Source: Luteimonas galliterrae (GTDB lineage Bacteria; Pseudomonadota; Gammaproteobacteria; Xanthomonadales; Xanthomonadaceae). Taken from it: a stretch of 64,000 bases of DNA. Where the stretch lies: the NCBI RefSeq assembly GCF_023374055.1, contig NZ_JAMBEP010000001.1, positions 186,001 through 250,000 of the forward strand, given 5' to 3'. Under the pieces are notes generated by a model that worked only from the letters and a program-made list of their open reading frames with translations, had not been told where the DNA came from and made no database searches. Every line of letters starts with the position of its first letter. Within the stretch, counting starts at the first letter, position 1. Positions 21,464 through 29,102 of the stretch are shown here, piece after piece. Both the position numbers and the translations under genes were made by a program.

Positions 21464-24336
21464 CCGCCGACGACAACAAAGACAACGCTGACAGCAACCG
21501 CTACAAGGCCACCATCCACCTGCCGGCAACGGATTTCCCGATGCGCGGCGACCTGCCCAAGCGCGAGCCGCAGACGCTCGCGCGCTGGCAGTCGGAGGGC
21601 CTGTACCAGCGCATCCGCGAACACACGTCCGGCCGCGCTCGCAGCTTCATCCTGCACGACGGCCCGCCGTACGCGAACGGCTCGATCCACATCGGCCACG
21701 CGGTCAACAAGGTGCTGAAGGACATCGTGGTCAAGTCGAAACTGATGGCCGGTTTCGATGCGCCGTACGTGCCGGGCTGGGACTGCCACGGCCTGCCGAT
21801 CGAACACGCGGTCGAAAAGAAATTCGGCAAGGTCGGCGACAAGCTCGACGCCGCCGCATTCCGCGCCAAATGCCGCGAATACGCCGCCGAGCAGATCGAC
21901 GGCCAGCGCCGAGATTTCAAGCGCCTGGGCGTGGTCGGCGATTGGGACCGGCCTTACCGCACGATGGATTTCCGCTACGAAGCCGACATGCTGCGCGCGT
22001 TGGCGAAGATCGTCGAACGCGGCCACGTGACGCGCGGCTTCAAGCCGGTGCATTGGTGCTTCGACTGCCAGTCGGCGCTGGCCGAAGCGGAGATCGAATA
22101 CCAAGACAAGCAGTCGCCGGCGGTGGACATCGCTTACGCCGCCAAGCAGCCGCAGGCGCTGGCGTCGGCGTTCGGCGTAGCGGTGGAAGAGGGCATCGGC
22201 GTCGCCTTGCCGATCTGGACCACCACGCCGTGGACCATTCCGGCGAGCCTGGCGATTTCGCTCGGCCCCGACCTCGATTACGTGCTGGTCGAAGGCCCGC
22301 CGCGCGATGGCCGCCGGCATTGGCTGGTGCTGGCCGAGGCTTTGGCGCAGAAAGCATTGTCGCGTTATGGCGTGGCCGACATGGTCGTGCACGGCCGCGC
22401 CAAGGGCGTGGAACTGGAAGGCCAGGTCATGCGCCATCCGTTCTATGACGAGCGCGACATTCCCGTGTTGCTCGGCGATCACGTCTCGGCCGAAGAGGGC
22501 ACCGGCGCCGTGCATACCGCGCCCGGCCATGGCCAGGAAGACTTCGTCGTAGGCCAGCGTTACGGACTGGTCGAAAAATATTCGGCCGCGCAGCTGAACC
22601 CGATCGACGGACGCGGCGTCTACCTGCCGTCGACGCCGCCCGCCGGCGATGCCGTGCTCGCAGGCGTGCATCTGTGGAAAGCCAACGACCTCATCGTCGA
22701 AGCGCTGCGCGGCAACGGCTCGCTGCTGGCGCACACGACGATCTCGCACAGCTATCCGCACTGCTGGCGGCACAAGACGCCGGTGGTGTTCCGCGCCACG
22801 CCGCAATGGTTCGTGTCGATGGAACAGGCCGGCCTGCGCGGCGATGCGCTGAGCGCGATCGGCAAGGTGGGCTGGGTGCCGGACTGGGGCGAGGCGCGCA
22901 TCTACGGCATGGTCGAGGGCCGCCCGGACTGGACGATTTCGCGCCAGCGTTTCTGGGGTGTGCCGATCGCCTTGTTCTACGATCGCGAGACGGGCGAGCC
23001 GCATCCGGATTCGGCCGCGCTGATGCGGCGCATCGCCGACCGCGTCGAGCAGGAAGGCGTCGATGCGTGGTACGCGCTGCAGCCGCAGGAATTGCTCGGC
23101 GAGGATGCCGCGCGCTACGAGAAGGTGACCGACATCCTCGACGTCTGGTTCGATTCGGGCGTCAGCCACGAGTGCGTACTCGCGCAGCGCCCGCAGGACG
23201 GGCTGCGCAAGCCGGCCGATCTCTATCTGGAAGGCTCGGACCAGCATCGCGGCTGGTTCCAGTCGTCGCTGCTGACCGGTGTGGCCATCGACGGCGCCGC
23301 GCCTTACCGGCAGGTGCTGACGCATGGTTTCGCGGTCGATGCCGACGGCCGCAAGATGTCCAAGTCGCTGGGCAACGTGGTAGAGCCGCAGAAGGTGATC
23401 GACGCGATGGGCGCCGACGTACTGCGGCTGTGGATCGCCGCTACCGACTACCGCAACGAGATGTCGGTTTCCGACGAAATCCTCAAGCGAAGCGGCGACG
23501 CCTACCGCCGCATCCGCAACACCGCGCGCTTCCTGCTCGGCAACCTGCACGGCTTCGATCCCGGTGCGCATCTGCGCCCGCTCGACGACATGGTCGCGCT
23601 GGATCGCTGGATCGTGCATCGCGCCTGGGAAGTGCAGCAGAAGATCGCCGATGCCTACGCACGTTACGATTTCGCCGAGATCGTGCAGGCCCTATCGAAT
23701 TTCTGCAGCGTCGACCTGGGCTCGCTCTATCTGGACGTGACCAAGGACCGCCTGTACACGATGGGCGAGGATTCGCGCGGCCGCCGTTCGGCGCAGAGCG
23801 CCATGTATCGCATCGCCGAGGCCTTCGTGCGCTGGATTGCGCCGATCCTGGCCTTCACCGCCGACGAGATGTGGCAGCACCTGCCCGGCAAACGCGAAGA
23901 CAACGTGCTGTTCGCCGTTTGGTACGAAGGCCTGGCGCCGCTGGAAAGCGACGCGGCCTTGTCGGCGCACGATTTCGAGCGCCTGCTGGAATTGCGCGAA
24001 CAGGTGGCCAAGGTGCTCGAACCGATGCGCGCCAGCGGCGCCATCGGCGCGGCGCTGCAGGCCGAGATCGCCTTGCGCTGCGGCGTGGCCGACCAGAACG
24101 CGCTGGCGCCGATCGTCGACGAATTGCGCTTCCTGCTGATCAGCGGCGACGTCTCGGTGGTCGCCGACGACAATGCGAAGGACCTGGTGGTCGAAGCCGC
24201 GGTCACCGAGAAGGCCAAATGCGTGCGCTGCTGGCACCATCGCGCCGATGTCGGTTCGGTGGCGGCGCATCCGCTGCTGTGCTCTCGCTGCGTGTCCAAC
24301 ATCGAAGGTCCGGGCGAAGACCGGAAATGGTTCTGA
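21460..24336 (+). CDS. ileS: Isoleucyl-tRNA synthetase
   Basis: 958-residue class I synthetase. ATP-binding HIGH is at about residues 77-80 ([14 protein letters not shown]) and KMSKS at about 632-636. The editing domain lies between them and the C-terminal zinc site is intact (CVRCW...CSRC). GTG start at 21460 overlapping the ribF stop is chosen since the protein then begins at the expected distance from the DFPMRG motif. Confidence 0.97.
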   Translation: MTADDNKDNADSNRYKATIHLPATDFPMRGDLPKREPQTLARWQSEGLYQRIREHTSGRARSFILHDGPPYANGSIHIGHAVNKVLKDIVVKSKLMAGFDAPYVPGWDCHGLPIEHAVEKKFGKVGDKLDAAAFRAKCREYAAEQIDGQRRDFKRLGVVGDWDRPYRTMDFRYEADMLRALAKIVERGHVTRGFKPVHWCFDCQSALAEAEIEYQDKQSPAVDIAYAAKQPQALASAFGVAVEEGIGVALPIWTTTPWTIPASLAISLGPDLDYVLVEGPPRDGRRHWLVLAEALAQKALSRYGVADMVVHGRAKGVELEGQVMRHPFYDERDIPVLLGDHVSAEEGTGAVHTAPGHGQEDFVVGQRYGLVEKYSAAQLNPIDGRGVYLPSTPPAGDAVLAGVHLWKANDLIVEALRGNGSLLAHTTISHSYPHCWRHKTPVVFRATPQWFVSMEQAGLRGDALSAIGKVGWVPDWGEARIYGMVEGRPDWTISRQRFWGVPIALFYDRETGEPHPDSAALMRRIADRVEQEGVDAWYALQPQELLGEDAARYEKVTDILDVWFDSGVSHECVLAQRPQDGLRKPADLYLEGSDQHRGWFQSSLLTGVAIDGAAPYRQVLTHGFAVDADGRKMSKSLGNVVEPQKVIDAMGADVLRLWIAATDYRNEMSVSDEILKRSGDAYRRIRNTARFLLGNLHGFDPGAHLRPLDDMVALDRWIVHRAWEVQQKIADAYARYDFAEIVQALSNFCSVDLGSLYLDVTKDRLYTMGEDSRGRRSAQSAMYRIAEAFVRWIAPILAFTADEMWQHLPGKREDNVLFAVWYEGLAPLESDAALSAHDFERLLELREQVAKVLEPMRASGAIGAALQAEIALRCGVADQNALAPIVDELRFLLISGDVSVVADDNAKDLVVEAAVTEKAKCVRCWHHRADVGSVAAHPLLCSRCVSNIEGPGEDRKWF

Positions 24337-24347
24337 ATAATGCCCTC

Positions 24348-24432
24348 GCTTTTCGTAGGAGCGGCTTTAGCCGCGAGCTTTTGCTCTCGCTGACAGAAAA
24401 AGCTCGCGGCTAAAGCCGCTCCTACGAAAAGC
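24348..24432. repeat. REP-like inverted pair 6
   Basis: CTTTAGCC-type pair between ileS and lspA, inside what is normally one transcription unit. Confidence 0.9.
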
Positions 24433-24471
24433 CAATCGCCCCGACGCCTGCGGCCACAAAGCGGAGAACGC

Positions 24472-24978
24472 GTGACGACATCCCACCCCAAACCGAACGC
24501 CCTGATCTGGCTGCTGGCCTCCGTCGCCATCATCGTCCTGGATCAGCTCACGAAGCTGTGGGTGCTGACCAACCTGCCCGAATACACCGCGATCCCCGTG
24601 ATCGACGGTTTCTGGAATTGGTACCGCACCTACAACACCGGCGCAGCGTTCAGCTTCCTGAGCGATGCCGGCGGTTGGCAGCAGTATTTCTTCGCCACGC
24701 TGGCGGTGGTGATCTGCGGCCTGCTGACGTTCTGGCTCACCCGCACGCCGCGCCGCGATTGGCGCACGGCGCTGCCGTTCGCGCTGGTGATCGGCGGGGC
24801 GGTCGGCAACGTCATCGACCGCTTGCAGCACGGCCACGTGGTCGATTTCGTGCAGTGGTACTGGCGCGACCATTACTGGCCGGCCTTTAACCTGGCCGAT
24901 TCGGCGATCGTGGTCGGCGCCGTCGGCATCGCCCTGTTCGGGCTGTTCGACGGCAAGCGCGCGGGGAAAGCGCGATAA
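24472..24978 (+). CDS. lspA: Signal peptidase II (lipoprotein signal peptidase)
   Basis: A 168-residue inner-membrane aspartic protease that removes lipoprotein signal peptides. Four transmembrane segments; catalytic aspartates in [15 protein letters not shown] and [11 protein letters not shown] start at 24472 with GGAGAA upstream. It serves the lipoproteins encoded elsewhere in this window (e.g. 26308, 48554). Confidence 0.96.
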   Translation: MTTSHPKPNALIWLLASVAIIVLDQLTKLWVLTNLPEYTAIPVIDGFWNWYRTYNTGAAFSFLSDAGGWQQYFFATLAVVICGLLTFWLTRTPRRDWRTALPFALVIGGAVGNVIDRLQHGHVVDFVQWYWRDHYWPAFNLADSAIVVGAVGIALFGLFDGKRAGKAR

Positions 24979-24986
24979 TAGCGGCC

Positions 24987-25937
24987 ATGGATGTCGTCCT
25001 CGCCAATCCCCGCGGTTTCTGCGCCGGCGTCGACCGCGCGATCGAGATCGTCAAGCGCGCACTGGAAACGCTGGGCGCGCCGATCTACGTGCGCCACGAG
25101 GTGGTGCACAATCGCTTTGTCGTGGAAGACCTCAAGCACCGCGGCGCGATCTTCGTCGAAGAACTCGACGAAGTGCCCGATGGCGCCACCGTGATCTTCA
25201 GCGCGCACGGCGTATCGCAGGCGGTCCGCAGCGAAGCCGACCGGCGCGGCCTGAAAGTGTTCGATGCGACCTGCCCGTTGGTGACCAAGGTGCATTTGGA
25301 GGTCGCCCGGCAATGCCGCGCCGGCCGCGACATGGTGCTGATCGGCCACGCCGGCCATCCCGAAGTCGAAGGCACGATGGGGCAGTGGAGCAAGCAGGCC
25401 GGCGACGGACGCATCTATTTGGTCGAGGACATCGACGATGTCGCGACGCTGCAGGTCGATCAGCGGGACAACTTGTCCTACACCACCCAGACCACACTGT
25501 CGGTCGACGACACCCGCGGCATCATCGAAGCCTTGAAAGCGCGCTTCCCGGCCATCCAAGGCCCGAAGAACGACGATATCTGCTACGCCACCCAGAACCG
25601 CCAGGACGCGGTGCGCGAACTGGCCAAGCATTGCGACTTGGTGCTCGTGGTCGGTTCGCCGAACAGTTCCAACTCCAACCGGCTGCGCGAGCTGGCCGAG
25701 CGCGAAGGCGTCGAGGCGCATCTGATCGACGGCGCGATCGAAATCGACCCGCACTGGGTCCACGGTCGCCAGCACATCGGCGTCACCGCCGGCGCCTCGG
25801 CCCCGGACGTGCTGGTGCACGGCGTGCTCGAGCGCCTGCACGAACTGGGCGCCCGTTCGGTCCGCGAATTGGACGGCGAGCCCGAAAACATGGTCTTCGC
25901 CCTGCCCAAGGAACTCCGGCTGCGCCTGGTCGATTGA
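24987..25937 (+). CDS. ispH: 4-hydroxy-3-methylbut-2-enyl diphosphate reductase
   Basis: This 316-residue iron-sulfur enzyme performs the last step of the MEP isoprenoid pathway. The three cluster cysteines are visible: [10 protein letters not shown] (Cys12), [11 protein letters not shown] and [12 protein letters not shown]; the [10 protein letters not shown] and PNSSNSNRL substrate motifs are intact. It starts 8 bases after lspA. Its last ~186 bases are repeated, with decay, at 27533-27715. Confidence 0.97.
   Translation: MDVVLANPRGFCAGVDRAIEIVKRALETLGAPIYVRHEVVHNRFVVEDLKHRGAIFVEELDEVPDGATVIFSAHGVSQAVRSEADRRGLKVFDATCPLVTKVHLEVARQCRAGRDMVLIGHAGHPEVEGTMGQWSKQAGDGRIYLVEDIDDVATLQVDQRDNLSYTTQTTLSVDDTRGIIEALKARFPAIQGPKNDDICYATQNRQDAVRELAKHCDLVLVVGSPNSSNSNRLRELAEREGVEAHLIDGAIEIDPHWVHGRQHIGVTAGASAPDVLVHGVLERLHELGARSVRELDGEPENMVFALPKELRLRLVD
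25752..25937 (+). repeat. Direct repeat copy 1 (intact ispH 3' end)
   Basis: The final ~186 bases of ispH, including the stop codon, recur at 27533-27715 with only a handful of substitutions and a 2-base deletion. The two copies bracket the lipoprotein/L,D-transpeptidase insert. Confidence 0.92.
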
Positions 25938-26307
25938 CGGCTTACGAATCTCGGCAAATGATCGAACAAGACAAGGCCCGCAAGCGCGGGCCTTTGTATT
26001 TTCAGGGGTTCCATCCGATGCGGACGGTTCGCTTCTAAACGCCTATTCGCGATGCTGAGAGTACGGTGGCTTATCGGTGGCTTCAGCCGGGCGGCTGGGT
26101 TCGAACCGAAGCGGACATTGCGCGCCGTGCAGTAGTGCAAAACGTCTCGCCTATTAAGGTCTACTGTTCGATCAAGCCGCAACTCTTACTAGTTACCACA
26201 TCTTCACAATCCGTCTACGTATTCCAATGCCAGCTGAAGGCGGGTCATGACTCCGGCAAAAAGGCCGCTATATTTCATTTCCGACACACCAGACGAGGAG
26301 GATTGGA
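25938..26307. other. Intergenic stretch downstream of ispH
   Basis: 370 bases without a convincing gene. A terminator is at the start (25973-25996). The rest is less GC-rich than the neighbours (e.g. ttactagttaccacatcttcac) and probably contains the promoter of the lipoprotein gene, but I see no clear -35/-10 pair. A strong GAGGAGG ribosome site is at the end. Confidence 0.6.
25973..25996 (+). terminator. Rho-independent terminator after ispH
   Basis: AAGGCCCGC-AAGC-GCGGGCCTT followed by T-rich sequence, 35 bases past the ispH stop. Confidence 0.88.
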
Positions 26308-26574
26308 ATGCTTATGACCAAGCAACATCTGGCGATGGCACGTACGCTCGGCGTGGCGATCGTCGCCCTGAGTCTTGGCGCCTGCGCCACCTATAAAGAG
26401 GAGTTTGCAGGGATCAACTCACGCCTCGATCAACTCGACACCAAGGTGCAGGGCGCGGCCCAGAGCGCCGAATCCGCCAATCAGTCCGCGCAGCAGGCTA
26501 ACCAACGGCTGGATCAAATCGAAAGCCGCGTCCAGCAGCTCGAAACGAAGCCGAGCCGCCCGCCGCGCGGTTAG
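26308..26574 (+). CDS. Small alanine-zipper (Lpp/OprI-like) outer-membrane lipoprotein
   Basis: 88 residues with a signal peptide ending in a lipobox (LSLGAC, Cys about 26), then ATYKEEFAGINSRLDQLDTKV and heptad repeats rich in Ala/Ser/Gln, which predict a trimeric coiled coil as in Braun's lipoprotein. Unlike Lpp it does not end in Lys; the tail is KPSRPPRG. GAGGAGG sits at the right distance from the ATG at 26308. It is followed by an L,D-transpeptidase gene, the enzyme class that links such lipoproteins to peptidoglycan, which suggests a functional pair (inference). Confidence 0.8.
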   Translation: MLMTKQHLAMARTLGVAIVALSLGACATYKEEFAGINSRLDQLDTKVQGAAQSAESANQSAQQANQRLDQIESRVQQLETKPSRPPRG

Positions 26575-26610
26575 TCGCTCTTGCGCAATTCGCGACGAAC
26601 GGCCTGAACC

Positions 26611-26645
26611 GGGACCCGGTGGCCTCTGCTGGCCACCGGTCTCCT
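26611..26645 (+). terminator. Hairpin terminator after the alanine-zipper lipoprotein
   Basis: ACCCGGTGGCC-TCTGCT-GGCCACCGGT, then CTCCTTATCTTC. A 10-bp near-perfect stem with a modest T-rich tail. Confidence 0.75.
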
Positions 26646-26689
26646 TATCTTCATCCAGTCTTCGTTCTAAGGAACCGTCCCATCCGTAC

Positions 26690-27407
26690 ATGCAGACACC
26701 CTGCGATCCGGGCCGTTTTTGGTGCGCTGGCGCTGGCGTTCGCGAGCTTCGGCGTGGCCAACGCCGAGGATGCCGCCGCGCAACCGGTCGCCGCCATCGA
26801 CCTGCTTCCGCGAGGCCAAGATGTCTCCGGCACGGTGATTGAGCTCGCGGGCTGGATTGTCGCAACCAGGGACAGCCAAGGCTATCCGTTCGCGGTCATA
26901 GACAAGGCCGCCGCACAGATCTTGGTGTTCGGCGGCGACGGCCGGCCTCGTGGCGCGGCACCTGGGCTCTTTGGCTCGGCGATCGGCGATCATACGGCCC
27001 CCGGCATCGCCGGTCTCGCGCTTCGCGAGATCCCGGGCCGGGATCGCACGACGCCTGCGGGTCGCTTTATCGGCGGGTTCGGTCCGTCAATCGACGCTGG
27101 GCGCGTGCTGTGGGTGGACTACGATTCCGCGGTCTCCATCCACCCTACCGCTACTGGCGTCCCGGCCGAGAGACGCGCCGAACGCCTTGCATCGCCTTCG
27201 CCGGACGACAACCGCGTCACTCATGGCTGCATCAACGTCTCGCCCGAGTTTTACGAGCAGGTCATCCGTCCGACGTTCGAGCGGGGCGGGGTGTTCTACA
27301 TCTTGCCGGATGCGGATCCGATAGCGGAGACCTTCCCGGAGTTCGCACAAAGTCGCGCGACTACGAAACGCAACGGTGGAAGACGCGCACGGTCCGCCCG
27401 CCGGTGA
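26690..27407 (+). CDS. L,D-transpeptidase (YkuD fold), exported; 5' end apparently frameshifted
   Basis: The catalytic motif THGCINVSPEFY (Cys nucleophile) with the upstream His of SIHPTATG marks a YkuD-type L,D-transpeptidase. These enzymes cross-link peptidoglycan or attach lipoproteins to it in the periplasm. Reading frame 3 is open from 26619, but its only early start is a GTG inside the preceding terminator. An ATG at 26690 is one base out of frame; removing one C from accctgcg would give MQTPAIRAVFGALALAFASF and a perfect signal peptide cleaved after GVANA. So either the gene carries a one-base insertion at about 26698-26701 or an odd start is used. Basic tail RRARSARR at the C-terminus. 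Confidence 0.7.
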
Positions 27408-27532
27408 AAGGCGCGTCGGCGTGTTGCCTTTGGTGTGCGCGGCGGCGCAGCGGATGACGCTGCTCGTGGCCCGGCCTCTTGTGCCAGTGTGTGTGCCCAT
27501 GCAGTGGGTGTCCGGCCAGGCGTTTCGACTCT
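27408..27532. other. Non-coding remainder of the insert before repeat copy 2
   Basis: 125 bases between the transpeptidase stop and the ispH-derived direct repeat. No gene, hairpin or recognisable mobile-element end is visible. Confidence 0.5.
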
Positions 27533-27715
27533 CACTGGCTCCACGCCGCCAGCACATCGGCGTCGCCGCCGGCGCCTCGGCTCCGGACGTGCTGGTGCGC
27601 GGCGTGCTCGAGCCTGCACGAACTGGGCGCCCGTCCGGTCCGCGAATTGGACGGCGAGCCCGAAAACATGGTCTTCGCCCTGCCCAAGGAACTCCGGCTG
27701 TGCCTGGTCGATTGA
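27533..27715 (+). pseudogene. Direct repeat copy 2: decayed 3' fragment of ispH
   Basis: This matches ispH codons for the last ~62 residues ([18 protein letters not shown]... to the stop) with scattered substitutions and a 2-base deletion (gagcgcctg becomes gagcctg at about 27613), which breaks the frame. It ends at the ispH stop codon, and its last bases form the -35 box of the tRNA-Thr promoter. Confidence 0.9.
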
Positions 27716-27741
27716 CCCTAAAGCCCTGAGAAACCTACAAT
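27712..27741 (+). promoter_or_regulatory. Promoter of tRNA-Thr(CGT)
   Basis: TTGACC (27712-27717), an 18-base spacer and TACAAT (27736-27741), then a GC-rich discriminator 45 bases before the tRNA. The -35 box overlaps the stop codon of the ispH fragment. Confidence 0.78.
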
Positions 27742-27786
27742 TGCCGGCCCGGAACGGCCGGTTCGGCCGGATCCCGAGAAAAACAA

Positions 27787-27862
27787 GCCGGAATAGCTCA
27801 GTCGGTAGAGCGGCGCATTCGTAATGCGTAGGTCGTAGGTTCGATTCCTATTTCCGGCACCA
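27787..27862 (+). tRNA. tRNA-Thr (anticodon CGT)
   Basis: 76 bases: acceptor arms GCCGGAA/TTCCGGC, D-arm TAGCTCAGTCGGTAGAGC, anticodon loop TTCGTAA with anticodon CGT, T-arm GTAGGTTCGATTCCTAT, discriminator A and encoded CCA. Close in sequence to other gammaproteobacterial tRNA-Thr(CGT). Confidence 0.97.
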
Positions 27863-28422
27863 ATCATAAAAATAGCTTAAATTCAATGACTTGAGCGCTA
27901 GCTTGCAAGTCATTCTAGGTCACCTGCATTAAGCCTCAGGCAGTGTCTGGGGCTTTTTTCATATCCGGTACTCTCCACGCTACGTTCTGTGCGTACAGGG
28001 GGCGTATGGGCATTTCTCGCGGTGCTCCTGACTGCGATCTCATCTGCCAATTCGGCGCGCTCGATCCAACGATCCAGGGCGCTCGCGGACTGGCTCTGAT
28101 TTGCCGCATTTCTTACGGCCGGCATTTATCGCGCTGATTACGTTCTTTCAACTTCGCTCACAGCGTAAAGAATGCCAAAGGGATCGCGCATTAGAAATCG
28201 AAAAAACATATTGATGGGCGTCCTTGATGGCATTGCGGAATCTCGAACTGCACTCACTCACATTGCACGCGCAGGGGGCTGAACAGACCAATCCTGTGTC
28301 TCGCGCGGCGGGCCGCAGGAGACCTGAGGCGAAAGGCCGCACACCGGGAGCGAGATGCGCGTCCGGACGCGTTCGCGTAGGATCCTCGCAGCTTCACGAG
28401 TCGATGCAGGGGGAAGATCGCA
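27863..28422. other. Gene-poor stretch after tRNA-Thr
   Basis: 560 bases with no convincing gene; base composition is lower in GC than the rest near the tRNA. A terminator is at 27931. Short open frames here (e.g. 71 codons on the minus strand, 27910-28125) show no recognisable family. The stretch could be the remnant of an element integrated at the tRNA, but no integrase or att repeat of the tRNA 3' end is seen. Confidence 0.5.
27931..27959 (+). terminator. Terminator downstream of tRNA-Thr
   Basis: AAGCC-TCAGGCAGTGTCTG-GGGCTT followed by TTTT, 70 bases past the tRNA. Confidence 0.75.
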
Positions 28423-28983
28423 ATGGCAGGCGGCGGCGCGGACATTACCCGATTGCTGATCGAAGGCCGCGCCGGCGATCTGCGGTCCCGCGACGAGGCT
28501 ATCGGCCTGCTCTACGAGAACTTGCGGCAGATCGCCCAACAGCTGCTGCGCCGCGAGCGCGGCATGCTCACTCTGAGCGCACCCGAGCTGATCCACGAGG
28601 TGTTCTTGCGTCTGTTCGGCACGCAGCAACCGGATTGGGAGAGCCGCCGGCAATTGCTCGGTTACGCGGCGCACACCATGCGCCAGGTGCTGGTGTCGAT
28701 GGCGCGCAAACGCGATGCCGACAAGCGTCCGCAGAAGGCCGACCGATTGCGGATTACCGATGCGCAAGAAGTCGCCGGGGAAGCGCTCGATATCGAGAAA
28801 CTCGACAACGTGCTCGAAGCGCTCGAAACGCTGGATCAGCGCCAGGCGCAGATCGTGGAGATGAAGTTCTTCGCAGGCATGACGATACCGGAGATCGCCG
28901 ACAACCTTGGAGTCTCCACGGCCACCATCACGCGCGAATGGCGTTTGGCCAAGGCATGGTTGAAACGGGAACTCGAAGACTGA
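28423..28983 (+). CDS. ECF RNA polymerase sigma factor, kinase-linked type
   Basis: 186 residues with sigma region 2 (ELIHEVFLRLFGTQQPDWESR) and region 4 (LETLDQRQAQIVEMKFFAG and IPEIADNLGVSTATITREW helix-turn-helix). It belongs to the group of ECF factors encoded next to Ser/Thr kinases. In that group the acidic DAED-like patch of region 2.2 is missing; here the segment before LIHEV reads LTLSAPE, with Ser/Thr residues. In characterised members phosphorylation by the neighbouring kinase supplies the missing charge. Ribosome site GGGGGAAG. The kinase gene follows 120 bases later. Confidence 0.88.
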   Translation: MAGGGADITRLLIEGRAGDLRSRDEAIGLLYENLRQIAQQLLRRERGMLTLSAPELIHEVFLRLFGTQQPDWESRRQLLGYAAHTMRQVLVSMARKRDADKRPQKADRLRITDAQEVAGEALDIEKLDNVLEALETLDQRQAQIVEMKFFAGMTIPEIADNLGVSTATITREWRLAKAWLKRELED

Positions 28984-29102
28984 ATAGCGGGCCCGAAGCC
29001 GTGGCGAACCCGCCCGGCCGCTGAAACCTTGAAATCCATCACGGATTGGCTACCTTATCCGGGCCGCGGCAAGGACGACGCTGGCATTCGGGGGAGTCGT
29101 CC

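Noticed and set aside
26619-26689. GTG at 26619 as the transpeptidase start
   Set aside because: It lies inside a strong terminator stem, lacks a ribosome site and would put about 25 odd residues before the signal peptide.
27910-28125. 71-codon minus-strand frame after tRNA-Thr as an integrase fragment
   Set aside because: No catalytic Arg/His/Tyr context of tyrosine recombinases and no ribosome site; kept only as unexplained sequence.
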